Source: Frankiales bacterium
Lineage (GTDB): Bacteria > Actinomycetota > Actinomycetes > Mycobacteriales > Jatrophihabitantaceae
Reading direction: 5' to 3'
DNA: 64,000 nt
Assembly: GCA_025966315.1 (NCBI GenBank)
Contig: JAOPUZ010000071.1
Location: forward strand, 62,001 to 126,000
This document shows, piece by piece, positions 16,695 to 26,500 of this stretch (positions within the stretch are counted from its first letter, which is position 1; each line of letters starts with the position of its first letter). Position numbers and translations under genes: made by a program. Under the pieces are notes generated by a model, which saw only the letters and a list, made by a program, of their open reading frames with translations, was not told the DNA's origin and did not search any database.

Positions 16695-18017
16695 ATGGCT
16701 GCCACCACTCGCATTGCGGCGACTTCGGTCGTCCCGCGATCTCGTGCGGTCACAAGCTGGCAGCTCTGGCAGGCACCACGTCGCGCCCTCGCCGTCATCG
16801 TGGTAACTGAATTCGCTGCGCTCATCGGACTCGCGGTTGCGGCACCGTCGGCGACCTGGCGGGGGCATCACTTCGTTCAATGGGCCGTGCTTGCCGGGCT
16901 CAGCGTCGTCTATTCCGAGTTGTCAGCGCGCGTTGAGCGGATGCGCCGCTTCCTGAACAGCGCGGGCCACATCAGCATGACCTCGGTCTGGGCTTTCGCC
17001 GCGGTACTCACGGTGCCGCCCTTGTACTCGGCGAGCCTCATCTGTTTCTTGTTCGGTTACAACGCGTGGCAGCGCCGCAAGGTGCAAGTCATCCGACCGC
17101 ACCGGGTGCTGTTCAACACGTCGACCGCGATCGTTGCGGCGCTCACTGCCGGTTGGGTGACGACCAGCGTCCATTCGCACCTGATGTTCCTCGGCTACGG
17201 CCCCGCCACGGCGGTGGCGACGATTGCCGCGCTCGTTGTCTACTTCCTGACCAATATCACGCTGGTAACCGCGGTCATCTATTTCTCGGTCGGCTCGGTG
17301 GCTCTCAAAGAGCTCCTCCCCGATCGCGAGCAGTTCGGACTCGAGTTCGGCACGCTGGTGCTGGGCATCTTCACCGCCGAGACGCTGCTGCAGAGCGCGT
17401 GGCTGAGCCCTGCCGTTCTCGTGCTGATGCTGTTGTTGCAGCGCAGCTCGCTGGTGTCACAGCTCGAAGTCGCCGCCACCACGGACGCCAAGACCGGCTT
17501 GTTGAATGCCACCGCCTGGCAAGAGCTGGCGCAGCGGCAGTTGCTGCACGCCCAGCGCGACGACGCCCCGTGCGCGGTGCTGCTGCTCGACCTGGATCAC
17601 TTCAAGCAGGTCAACGACACCGTCGGACACCTGGCCGGTGACGCGGCGCTGAAGGCGTTGGCCGATGCGCTCCGCAAGGAGTTGCGTGGCTATGACGCCG
17701 TAGCCCGTTTCGGCGGCGAAGAGTTCGTGATGTTCCTGAACAACCTGGATGCCAGCAATGCCCGCCAAGTTGCCGAGCGCACCCTCGCCCGGGTCCGGGA
17801 GCTCGTCATCTACGGCCGGGACGGCGCCGCGTTGCCCGTCCGACTGACCGCCTCGATCGGCATGTCGACCTACCCCGAGCACGGTTGCGACCTAACCGAG
17901 CTCCTGGAGTCGGCCGACGCGGCGTTGTACACGGCCAAGGATTCGGGCCGCGACCAGGTCCGGGAGCCGGACTACGGCACGCCGTCGCGCCCGGCCATCG
18001 TGGAGCGCTCGAGCTAG
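16695..18017 (+). CDS. membrane-bound diguanylate cyclase (GGDEF domain)
   Basis: 440 aa. The N-terminal 250 residues hold about six hydrophobic helices (for example LAVIVVTEFAALIGLAVAA and AVATIAALVVYFLTNITLV), a MASE-like sensor. The GGDEF domain starts near TTDAKTGLLNATAW; DLDHFKQVNDTVGHLAGD precedes the active-site motif RFGGEEF. An inhibitory I-site RGYD sits five residues before GGEEF, so product feedback inhibition is expected. It makes cyclic di-GMP from two GTP. ATG 16695 is preceded by AGGGAT; a TTG one codon earlier is unlikely. Monocistronic, with a long structured upstream region. Confidence 0.92.
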   Translation: MAATTRIAATSVVPRSRAVTSWQLWQAPRRALAVIVVTEFAALIGLAVAAPSATWRGHHFVQWAVLAGLSVVYSELSARVERMRRFLNSAGHISMTSVWAFAAVLTVPPLYSASLICFLFGYNAWQRRKVQVIRPHRVLFNTSTAIVAALTAGWVTTSVHSHLMFLGYGPATAVATIAALVVYFLTNITLVTAVIYFSVGSVALKELLPDREQFGLEFGTLVLGIFTAETLLQSAWLSPAVLVLMLLLQRSSLVSQLEVAATTDAKTGLLNATAWQELAQRQLLHAQRDDAPCAVLLLDLDHFKQVNDTVGHLAGDAALKALADALRKELRGYDAVARFGGEEFVMFLNNLDASNARQVAERTLARVRELVIYGRDGAALPVRLTASIGMSTYPEHGCDLTELLESADAALYTAKDSGRDQVREPDYGTPSRPAIVERSS

Positions 18018-18099
18018 CCGACGCCGCTCAGGTCGAGTTATTACGCCCACCAATGCGCCTTCACAGCAGCCGCACAGTCTAGCCCCGCAGGGTGTGCCC

Positions 18100-19545
18100 A
18101 TGACCGAGAGCGACTACCCCGGCGGCCGCCCGCCCGAGGACGGCAACCGCGAGATCGGGCAACAGCCGACGGACGGCAGCGGGCCGGGTCAGAGCCCGGC
18201 CGATACACCGTTCCGGCCCGGTGCAGCGCATCAGCCCGGCGGCTATCCGACCGCGCCCTTCGGTACCGGCACCGACCCATACCGCGGTGGTACGTACCCA
18301 CCGGTCAGCTATCCACCCGGTGCGATGGGCACGACCAGCCAGCCTGGTCAGCACAACCCCTACGGTGCCTATGCTCCGCCGCCGGCTTACGGGCCGGGCG
18401 GCCCGAGCCCGGTGCCGACGTCCACCACCAAGCGCCGCCGCCGGTCCTTGTCACCAGTTGTCATGGTGGCGGTGCTGGCCGCGCTGATCGGCGGGGGCGT
18501 GGGTGCCGGCACGGTCGCGATCGCCGATCACCATGACGGCGACACCATCGACACCGGCCTTCGGATCACCAATCAGACCGGAGCGCCCACCGCCCAGCTC
18601 AACGGCACCATCGGGGCCGCGGCAGCGAAGATCCGGCCGAGCGTCGTGACGATCAACGTCAGCTCCGGGCAAGAAGCCGGTACCGGGTCAGGCATCATCC
18701 TGCGCGACGACGGGCACGTTCTCACCAACGATCACGTCGTCTCGGTCGCGGCCAACGGCGGGAAGTTGAGCGTGACCCTGGCCGACGGCCGGACGGCGGG
18801 CGCGACCATCGTCGGGCGTGACTCGCCGGACGACCTCGCGGTGATCAAGGTGAACGGCCTGAACAAGCTCACCCCGGCTACCTTCGCCAAATCGGCGGAC
18901 CTCACGGTCGGACAGACGGTCGTCGCCGTCGGGGCGCCGCTCGGGCTTTCTGACACGGTTACCAGCGGGATCGTCAGCAACACCGCGCGACCGGTTCGAT
19001 CGGGTGACAACAACCAGGCGGTCTTCGAGGCCGTACAGACCGACGCAGCCATCAATCCTGGAAACTCCGGTGGCCCGCTGGTCGATTTGAACGGCAATGT
19101 GGTCGGCATCAACGCGGCGATCGCCTCAGACCAGTCCAACGGTGGTTTGCAGATCCCGGGCCAGCCCGCGCAGCAGGCCGGCAACATCGGGATCGGCTTT
19201 GCGATCCCGTCGGACGAGGCCAGCCGGATCGCCAGCGAGCTGATCGCCAGCGGCAAGGCGTATCACGCCGTCATAGGCATATCGGTCGGCGACAACACAA
19301 CGGCCACCACGCCCACCCAAGCCGGTGTCCCTGTGCAGAGCGTGACGGCCGGCGGGCCGGCCGCCAGCGCGGGCCTGAAGACCGGTGACGTAGTCAGCTC
19401 GGTCAACGGGCAGCTGGTAACAACGTCGGATTCTCTGATCGCCGCCGTCCGCTCGTTCCCGCCAGGTCTTCAGATAGAGATTGGCTACACCCGCGCCGGC
19501 AAGTCCAGCGTCGCCAAGGTGACGCTCGGCAAATCCGACAGCTAA
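18100..19545 (+). CDS. HtrA/DegP-type membrane-anchored serine protease with PDZ domain
   Basis: 481 aa. A Pro/Gly/Tyr-rich disordered cytoplasmic region (residues 1-105) leads into one membrane helix (LSPVVMVAVLAALIGGGVGAG). The extracytoplasmic trypsin-like domain shows His in LTNDHVV, Asp in DSPDDLAVIKV and Ser in NPGNSGGPLVD. A C-terminal PDZ domain spans VPVQSVTAGGPAASAGLKTG. Such proteases degrade or regulate misfolded envelope proteins. ATG 18100 is chosen over a GTG two codons upstream because AGGGTG is better spaced. Followed by a strong hairpin at 19621-19656. Confidence 0.93.
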   Translation: MTESDYPGGRPPEDGNREIGQQPTDGSGPGQSPADTPFRPGAAHQPGGYPTAPFGTGTDPYRGGTYPPVSYPPGAMGTTSQPGQHNPYGAYAPPPAYGPGGPSPVPTSTTKRRRRSLSPVVMVAVLAALIGGGVGAGTVAIADHHDGDTIDTGLRITNQTGAPTAQLNGTIGAAAAKIRPSVVTINVSSGQEAGTGSGIILRDDGHVLTNDHVVSVAANGGKLSVTLADGRTAGATIVGRDSPDDLAVIKVNGLNKLTPATFAKSADLTVGQTVVAVGAPLGLSDTVTSGIVSNTARPVRSGDNNQAVFEAVQTDAAINPGNSGGPLVDLNGNVVGINAAIASDQSNGGLQIPGQPAQQAGNIGIGFAIPSDEASRIASELIASGKAYHAVIGISVGDNTTATTPTQAGVPVQSVTAGGPAASAGLKTGDVVSSVNGQLVTTSDSLIAAVRSFPPGLQIEIGYTRAGKSSVAKVTLGKSDS

Positions 19546-19620
19546 AACTCCGTACTCACCACAGTCCACTTCGCCGGTCAGCGGGATCGATCGGCACTCG
19601 GCCTTCGGGTCGAACCATGA

Positions 19621-19656
19621 GCAGCCGGGTCGCGAGAACCTCAGCGACCCGGCTGC
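19621..19656 (+). terminator. terminator hairpin after the HtrA gene
   Basis: Perfect 13-bp arms GCAGCCGGGTCGC and GCGACCCGGCTGC around a 10-base loop, 75 bp after the HtrA stop. No T-run follows, as is common for actinobacterial terminators. Confidence 0.65.
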
Positions 19657-20061
19657 GACCAATTCTGGGCTGATCCGCTCAGCTGCCAGGGGCGTTTACA
19701 CCGGCTCGGTCCGACGAGCTGACGGCCACCAGCGGCCCATCCGCCGGCGCGGCCAAACGTCGCGCCGACGATGACTCAGCGTGTTCATCGGCCCGATGAT
19801 CACCGCGTGCCACGACGTCATCGACCCCCTGAGGTCGCACGGCACCTCGGATGTACACCGGTCGGAGGCTCGAAACCCGATCGCCTCGTTCCCAATATTT
19901 ACAGATAGCTCCCGTTATGACCCGGTCCTAGGTCACGAAATCGTAACGCCCTATGTAAAGACACTGCTAACTACATAGAGTCCTGCCGTAGTTACTTTTA
20001 GTGAACAAAGTCGTCCGCACGGTCGCGGACCAGTACCAAACATCAGGGATGGGGTTCGGCG
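19657..20061 (+). promoter_or_regulatory. upstream region of the CAP-domain protein gene, with dyad
   Basis: About 400 bp without a gene. AT content rises towards the end. A dyad CTATGTA-N14-TACATAG lies at 19951-19978, about 85 bp before the start codon, and could be an operator. I could not recognise a c-di-AMP (ydaO) riboswitch, which often precedes secreted actinobacterial wall proteins. Confidence 0.35.
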
Positions 20062-21321
20062 ATGGCACGGGCACGCATGATCGCTTTGATCAGCACGATT
20101 GCGACGGCCGCGACCGTTACGGCACTCGTGATGCCGGCCAGCACGGCCAGCGCAACCACCGTGGTAACTCGAGCCCGCTCGAATACCGCCCCTGCTGGCG
20201 ACCAGAACGGCTACGCGTGGGTGAACTTCTACCGCGGCCTGGCTGGGCTCGCTCCGGTATCTCGCAGCGTCACGCTCGAGAGCCAGGAAGCAACCCACGT
20301 CCGTTACCTCGCCAACAGCTCGCTGTCGTGCGAGACCGACGTGCACGACGAATTGACCAAGCGCAGCGGCGCATGTGGCGCGAACCCGGCAGCCACCGCA
20401 GCCGGCAAGGCGGCCGCCAATAACAGCAACATCACCCGCGTCAGCGCGGCCGTCAGCGACCGGGTCGCCGTCTCGAACTGGTACAGCTCCGCCTTCCACG
20501 CGTTGGTGCTGCTGGACCCGCGGCTGGCCACGACCGGCTACGCGGCCTACTACACGCCGACCCCGAAGGGCGCGAAGCCGCTGGCCTGGAAGTTCACGGC
20601 CGGCGTCGACGTCTACCGGGGACGCACTGGCAAGTACACCGGCGCGACCGTGGTTTTCCCGGCGAACAACGCGACGTCACCGTTGCTGTCCTACGCCGTC
20701 GGCACCGAGTCACCTGAGCCGTTCCAAACCAGCACCTCGTGCCGTTCGTGGGGCACCCGTAGTCAGGTATCCGCGCCCGTGATCGTGCAATGGGCGCTCA
20801 AGGGCGCTGGACCGGCAGCCGGCAAAATCGTGGACATGACCACCGGTAAGGCGCAGTCGACCTGCACGCTGACCGCGGCGTCCTACCCGAAGGGATCGTT
20901 GCAACAGCAGTTCCTGGGCGGCGCCAACGGGATCACCAAGTCGGGTCTGTACTACGCCGCAACGCCGTTCCTGCCCGGTCACCGTTATCAGCTCCGAGTT
21001 CGCGGCCAAGCCGTGACGACGTTCGTCGCCGGTAGCCCACCGGCAGCCACCAAGACGACAGCCAAGCCGCTGACCAAGGGCCTGCAAGTGAAGTGGACCG
21101 CCGCGGCGGCCGGCACCGGGCACGTTGCTCGCTACGCAGTTGCCGTACACGCCGGCACCAATTGCACCGGGGCGGTCGTCGCCACGACCAACAAGGCGTC
21201 AGCGCGGACCCTCAATATCGGCCGGCTGGTATCACGGCGCGCATATTCGGTTCAGATCACCACCATCAACTCGGCGAACGCAAGTCGGCGAGGCAACTGT
21301 GTGGCGGTCAGGGCGCGCTGA
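20062..21321 (+). CDS. secreted CAP/SCP-domain protein with C-terminal fibronectin III-like domain
   Basis: 419 aa. A Sec signal peptide is visible (MARARMIALISTIATAAT...MPASTASA, cleavage near residue 32). The next part resembles bacterial CAP domains: VNFYRGLAGLAPVSRSVTLE, ATHVRYL, NWYSSAFHALVLLDPRLATTGYA. Two Cys (SCETD...GACG) are close enough for a disulfide. A middle wall-protein-like segment follows, and residues 335-419 look like a fibronectin type III module (GLQVKWTAAAAGTGHVARYAVAV). Function in the wall or outside the cell is inferred. No sorting motif. Confidence 0.72.
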   Translation: MARARMIALISTIATAATVTALVMPASTASATTVVTRARSNTAPAGDQNGYAWVNFYRGLAGLAPVSRSVTLESQEATHVRYLANSSLSCETDVHDELTKRSGACGANPAATAAGKAAANNSNITRVSAAVSDRVAVSNWYSSAFHALVLLDPRLATTGYAAYYTPTPKGAKPLAWKFTAGVDVYRGRTGKYTGATVVFPANNATSPLLSYAVGTESPEPFQTSTSCRSWGTRSQVSAPVIVQWALKGAGPAAGKIVDMTTGKAQSTCTLTAASYPKGSLQQQFLGGANGITKSGLYYAATPFLPGHRYQLRVRGQAVTTFVAGSPPAATKTTAKPLTKGLQVKWTAAAAGTGHVARYAVAVHAGTNCTGAVVATTNKASARTLNIGRLVSRRAYSVQITTINSANASRRGNCVAVRAR

Positions 21322-21367
21322 CCGGTCAAGCCCCCCATCAGCGCAGTCGGCGCTTCGGGCAGCTTCG

Positions 21368-21688
21368 TCAGCTCCGTTTGGCCGCCGGTCGGTCATCGGC
21401 CCCGGCTTCGGCCTGAGCCTCGGTAGCGTCGTCATCGTCGGCGGCGCCATCGTCCGTCATGGCTTCGCTGGCCGCTTCGGCCTCGCGCTCGGATGCCGCC
21501 TCAGGGTCGGCCGGCGTGGGGTTGGCGGGCTTCTTGCGGCTGATCACGACGGTGCCCGACTCGAGATCGATACGGCGTCCGCCTGACGAGTCGCCGACCT
21601 CTTCACGAGTCGACTGCAGGCGCCGTTTTTCCTCGTCCATATGGCGCTTGCCCGGGTTGAACAGTGTGTCAATTCCCCACTCCGTCAT
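21368..21688 (-). CDS. DUF6191 family protein
   Basis: 106 aa. The N-terminal half matches a small actinobacterial family: FNPGKRHMDEEKRRLQ, TREEVGD, IDLESGTVVI. The C-terminal half is an acidic, low-complexity tail (many Ala, Glu, Asp) ending in basic AAKRS. No membrane helix or signal peptide. Divergent from the DNA glycosylase gene with 45 bp between starts, so promoters overlap. Function unknown. Confidence 0.7.
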   Translation of the reverse strand: MTEWGIDTLFNPGKRHMDEEKRRLQSTREEVGDSSGGRRIDLESGTVVISRKKPANPTPADPEAASEREAEAASEAMTDDGAADDDDATEAQAEAGADDRPAAKRS

Positions 21689-21733
21689 ACATCCGAGGGT
21701 ACGCGGTCACCATCGAGGTCGTAGCCTGAAACC

Positions 21734-22606
21734 ATGCCAGAGTTGCCGGAAGTCGAAGCGCTGGCCGCGTTCCTGCGTGACCGTGCCGTGGGCCGGGTCG
21801 TGGTGCGTACGGACGTCGCCGCGTTCAGCGCGGTCAAGACCTTCGATCCGCCCCTGACGGCGGTCAACGGACTGACCGTGACCGGGGCGAACCGTTACGG
21901 CAAGTTCCTCGATCTCGAAATAGACGGCCTGCACCTGATCACCCATCTCTCCCGGGCCGGCTGGCTGCACTGGCGCGAGACGATGGCGCCGGCCCCACCG
22001 AAACCGGGTCGTGGCCCGCTGGCTTTTCGCGTACAGCTGGCCCCAGAGTTCGACGGCGGCCCGACGTCCGGGTTCGACCTCACCGAAGCCGGTACCCAGA
22101 AACGGCTGGCCGTCTACCTGGTTCGCGATCCGCTCGAGGTTCCCGGGATCGCCCGGCTCGGTCCGGACGCCATGGCGGTGTCATTGACCGACTTCGCCGC
22201 GCTGCTCGCCGAACAACGCGGTCAGATCAAGGGCGTACTCACCAGCCAGTCGATCTTGGCCGGTATCGGCAACGCGTACTCGGACGAGATCCTGCATGCC
22301 GCCAAGCTGTCACCGTTCGCGATCGCGGCCCGGCTCACCGAGTCCCAGGTCAGTGACCTGTACACCGCCATGCGGGCTGAGCTCACGAGCGCGGTCGAGC
22401 GCTCGGTCGGCCAGAAGGCCGCCACCCTGAAGGCAGAGAAACGCGGCGCGCTGGCGGTGCACGCCCGCACCGGCCTGCCCTGCCCGGTATGCGGCGACAC
22501 CGTCCGCGAAGTCTCGTTCGCAGACCGGTCCTTTCAGTACTGCCCGACCTGCCAAACCGGCGGCAAGAGCTTGGCCGACCGCCGGTTCTCACGACTGGTG
22601 AAGTGA
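21734..22606 (+). CDS. formamidopyrimidine-DNA glycosylase family (Fpg/Nei) protein
   Basis: 290 aa. Starts MPELPEVEALAAFL: Pro2 is the Schiff-base nucleophile and Glu3 the catalytic acid. Lys in ANRYGKFLDLEI is the usual beta-turn lysine. The H2TH region has ILAGIGNAYSDEIL, and a C-terminal zinc finger has CPVCG...FQYCPTCQ with Arg in ADRSFQY. It excises oxidised bases and nicks the abasic site (base excision repair). Sequence details place it between MutM and Nei, so I give no symbol. The rhodanese gene follows after 38 bp. Confidence 0.92.
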   Translation: MPELPEVEALAAFLRDRAVGRVVVRTDVAAFSAVKTFDPPLTAVNGLTVTGANRYGKFLDLEIDGLHLITHLSRAGWLHWRETMAPAPPKPGRGPLAFRVQLAPEFDGGPTSGFDLTEAGTQKRLAVYLVRDPLEVPGIARLGPDAMAVSLTDFAALLAEQRGQIKGVLTSQSILAGIGNAYSDEILHAAKLSPFAIAARLTESQVSDLYTAMRAELTSAVERSVGQKAATLKAEKRGALAVHARTGLPCPVCGDTVREVSFADRSFQYCPTCQTGGKSLADRRFSRLVK

Positions 22607-22644
22607 ACAGGGCGGTCCTGCGCGCCGCGGGGCAGAATGAGGTC

Positions 22645-23007
22645 ATGCAGCTCAATCTCACCAACGCTCAGCCTGATGTGCCGACGATCGCCCCGGCTGA
22701 TGTGCCCGCCGACGCGGTCATACTCGATGTCCGCGAGGACGACGAATGGAACGCCGGGCATATCGAGGGCGCCGTCCATGTACCGCTCACTTCGGTCGCG
22801 AACCGGATGAGCTACGAACCCGGCGAGCTGCTCACCGACGAGCCGATCGTGGTGACCTGTAAGGGTGGCGGCCGAGCGAGCCGCGCCGCGGCCTGGCTGA
22901 ACGCCAACGGGTTCGACGCAGTGGTGCTGGACGGCGGGATGCTCGGTTGGCAGGACGCCGGCCGGGCGATGATCAGTGAATCTGGACAGAGCCCGGAAAT
23001 CGTCTAA
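22645..23007 (+). CDS. single-domain rhodanese-like protein
   Basis: 120 aa. Rhodanese fold with AVILDVREDDEWNAGHIEGA (CH2A motif) and the active-site loop VTCKGGGRASRAA, where the Cys would carry a persulfide. ATG 22645 is preceded by GAGG; longer in-frame readings start inside the glycosylase gene. Thiosulfate/persulfide transfer or sulfur delivery is the general role; partner unknown. Confidence 0.9.
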   Translation: MQLNLTNAQPDVPTIAPADVPADAVILDVREDDEWNAGHIEGAVHVPLTSVANRMSYEPGELLTDEPIVVTCKGGGRASRAAAWLNANGFDAVVLDGGMLGWQDAGRAMISESGQSPEIV

Positions 23008-23119
23008 GTCATTCCGTCCAGTACGTATATCTCGTCGCATATCGGGTAGATACACCATCGATTGCTGCGCCGTCGAACCGATCGGCGGCCCTCTGATTCG
23101 ATGGAAGGACGCGCCTTAA

Positions 23120-23548
23120 GTGGGCATACTCTGGGTGCGGCACACGCCCGCCAGTGCCGCCCTCGTGCGCGCGAGCCTGTTGGCCGCACTCGCAGGTACG
23201 GCGATAGCCGGTGACGATGCGTTCGACGCATCGCTGATCGCCAGTGAGCTGATCGGCAACGCCATCCGGCACGCCCCGCCGCTGCCCTCTGGGCATCTGA
23301 TGGTGGAGTGGCACATCGACCAGACGCGCTACACGATCTCGGTCACCGACGGCGGCGTGCGTCCCGACCTGGCGACGCGCCAGCCCAGCGCCTGGGAACC
23401 GTCCGGCCGGGGGTTGGCCATCATCGATGCGCTGGCCGACGAATGGGGCGTTGAGCCGACCGAGATCGGTACCCGGGTGTGGGCCAGCCGGACGGTCCCG
23501 GCAAACACGGAAGCGGTCAGCCGGGCCGCCATCCTGACCAACCACTAG
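23120..23548 (+). CDS. RsbW-like ATP-binding protein (anti-sigma/regulatory kinase)
   Basis: 142 aa, a stand-alone HATPase_c_2 domain. The N-box is IASELIGNAIRHAPP, the G1 box SVTDGGVRPD, the G2 region PSGRGLAIIDALADEWG, and the ending is TRVWAS. This small domain occurs in large numbers in Actinobacteria, as anti-sigma factors of the RsbW/SpoIIAB type or partners of anti-anti-sigma proteins. GTG start. No sigma or STAS gene is adjacent, so the partner is unknown. Confidence 0.82.
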   Translation: MGILWVRHTPASAALVRASLLAALAGTAIAGDDAFDASLIASELIGNAIRHAPPLPSGHLMVEWHIDQTRYTISVTDGGVRPDLATRQPSAWEPSGRGLAIIDALADEWGVEPTEIGTRVWASRTVPANTEAVSRAAILTNH

Positions 23549-23593
23549 CGCAGCTCACCGCGATCGGCTCGCCGCTCGGGGCTCAACGTCCGA

Positions 23594-26500
23594 TCAGGCG
23601 GGCAGGCTGCGCATTACTCGCAACGCGACCGACAGGGTGGCCAGATCCACCGGATCGCGTGACAGCGCCTCAGCAAAGGTACTTCGCGCCCGCTCGACTC
23701 GCTCCGGGTTGAGCGCGGCCCAGGCGGCAATCCGCTCATCGAGGCTGCGGCTCTCGTCCGTGGAGTTCAGCACCGCCGTCGTGATCGCGGCCAGCGCGGC
23801 GTACACGTCGTGCCGCATCGCCGCCCGAGCCAACGCCGACCAGCGATCGCTACGCGGCAGCAGGGTGACCGCGCTGAGGATGTCGTCGACACTTAGCCGC
23901 TCGGACAGGTCGAAGTGCAACTCGGCGATCTCAGCGGCATCGCTGCCGTTACGGTTCGCGATCTCGACCACGTCCAGCAGCAAGAAGGACGACAGCAGAC
24001 TGCTGATCCGGACCGCGAGCTCGCGCGGCAGCCCCAAGCCGGCCAGCCGCTCCACCTCGGAGTCCAGATTCTGTCGCTCCCGCCCCTTGAGCAGTTCGGG
24101 AACCCGGGCCCCCAACGTGGCAATCGTGGGGCCGTAACGCTCGATCTCCGCGGCCACGTCACTGATCGGGAACCGGATATCGACGAGCCAGCGAACGGCG
24201 CGATCGATCGTCCGGCGCACCTCGCGGTAACCGATGTGCTGGGCATCGGTCGGCGCGATGTTGTCCAACGCCTCGAGCTGGGCCCAGATCGATTCCAGAT
24301 CGAAGATCTCGCGCACGACCGAGTACGCCCGGGTGATCTGCGAGACGTCGACGCCGGACTCCTCGCGAGCACGGAACACGAACGTCCCGCCGGCGCGGTT
24401 GACCATGTCGTTGACGACGCTGGTCGTGATGATCTCGCGATGCAGCGGGTGAGCGTCGAGTTCATCGTTGAACCGAGCCGCGATCGGCTTGGGAAAGTAG
24501 GCCTGCAGCACCCGGCGGAACCAGCGCTCGTCCGGCACCGTGGAATCGAGCACGTCGCGCGAGAGCACGATCTTGACGTAGGCCGACAGCAGGGCGAGCT
24601 CCGGCGAGCTGAGGCCCTCCCGAGCTACCTCGCGGGCCGCCAGTTCCTTGTCCGACGGCAGGAATTCCAAGGCCCGATCGAGGTCCCCGGCCCGTTCCAA
24701 CTCGCGGATCAGCCGGCGGTGGACCGAAACCAGGCCGCGTGCGCCGTGGCGAGCGACGCCGAGCAGCACGTTCTGCTCGTAGTTGTCCCGCAGCACCAGG
24801 CTGCCGACTTCGTCCGTCTGGGCCATCAGCACTTCGTTGCGGGTGGCCTGATCGATTTCGCCGGTCTGCACGGCCCGATCAAGCAGGATCTTGATGTTGA
24901 CCTCGTGATCGGAGGTGTCCACACCGGCCGAATTGTCGATGGCGTCGGTGTTGATCCGGCCGCCGCCCCGAGCGAACTCGACCCGGCCTCGCTGCGTGAA
25001 ACCGAGGTTGCCGCCCTCGCCGACGACCCGGCACCGCAGCTCGAGCCCGTCCGCCCGCAAGGCGTCGTTGGCCTTGTCGCCGGCCGCCAGGTGCGACTCG
25101 GTCGACGCTTTCACATAGGTACCGATGCCGCCGTTCCACAGCAGGTCGACGGGCGCGACCAGAATTGCGTGGATGAGGGCGCTCGGTGGCAGGCTGCGCG
25201 TGCCGGCCGGCAGCGACAACGCTTGCGCGACCTCGGCCGAGATCGGGATCGACTTGGCGGTACGTGGATAAATACCACCACCGCTGGACAGCAGGCTCGC
25301 GTTGTAGTCGGCCCAGCTGGAGCGCGGCAAGGAGAACAACCGCGCCCGTTCGGCGAAGGACACCCGCGCATCCGGCGTGGGATCGAGAAAGACGTGGCGA
25401 TGATCGAATGCAGCGAGCAGGTGAATGTGCTCGGACAGCAGCATCCCGTTGCCGAACACGTCGCCGGACATGTCGCCGATGCCGACGACCGAGAAGTCCT
25501 GTTGCTGGATATCGATACCGATCTCACGGAAGTGGTAGCGAACCGACTCCCAGGCGCCCTTGGCCGTGATGCCCATCGCCTTGTGGTCATAGCCCACCGA
25601 GCCACCCGAGGCGAAGGCGTCACCGAGCCAGAACCCCCGGTCGACCGCGATGCCGTTGGCGATGTCGCTGAAGGTTGCCGTCCCCTTGTCCGCGGCAACG
25701 ACCAGGTACGGGTCGTCGTCGTCGTAGCAACGGGTTGCTGGTGGCTTCTCGACGTAGCGTGCTCCGGTCTCGTCCCGCCGGTAGTTGTCGGTGAGTTCCA
25801 GCAGCGACGTGATGAAGATCCGGTAGCACGCGACGCCCTCGGCGAACCAGGCGTCCCGGTCCACATTCGGGTCAGGCAGCTGCTTGGCAACGAAGCCGCC
25901 CTTGGATCCGACCGGCACGATGACCACGTTCTTCACCATCTGGGCCTTAACCAGGCCGAGGACCTCGGTACGGAAGTCCTCCCGGCGATCCGACCAGCGC
26001 AGCCCACCCCGGGCCACCGCCCCGAATCGCAGGTGCACACCCTCGACGCGCGGTGAATAGACCCAGATCTCGAACCGTGGCCGCGGATCGGGTAGATCCG
26101 GCACCGCAGATGGGTCCAGCTTCACCGCGAAGGCGGCGGATGGCTCGCCCCCGGCGTCGCGCTGATAGTGGTTCGTCCGCAGGGTCGCTCCGATCAGCGC
26201 CAGCAGCGAACGCAGGATGCGGTCCTGATCCAGGCTCGAGACATCCTGCAGCGCGGCGTCGATCTCGTTGCGGATGGCTTCCTCGGCCTGGGCCTGCCGG
26301 CCGTCCTGACCATCGGCGGCCGCCGGGTCGAACCGAGCGGCGAACAGGTCGGCGAGCAGCCGCGCGATCCGGCTGTTCTGATTCAACGTCTGCTCGATGT
26401 AGCCCTGGCTGAACGGCGTGCCGGCCTGACGCAGGTACTTCGCGTAAGCGCGCAGCACGCTTGCTTCCTGCCAGCTCAACCGGGCCCGCACCACGAGTGC

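Noticed and set aside
23915..26056. 713-codon open frame opposite the glutamate dehydrogenase gene
   Set aside because: Antisense to a clear, conserved 1591-aa enzyme; an artefact of high GC third-position bias.
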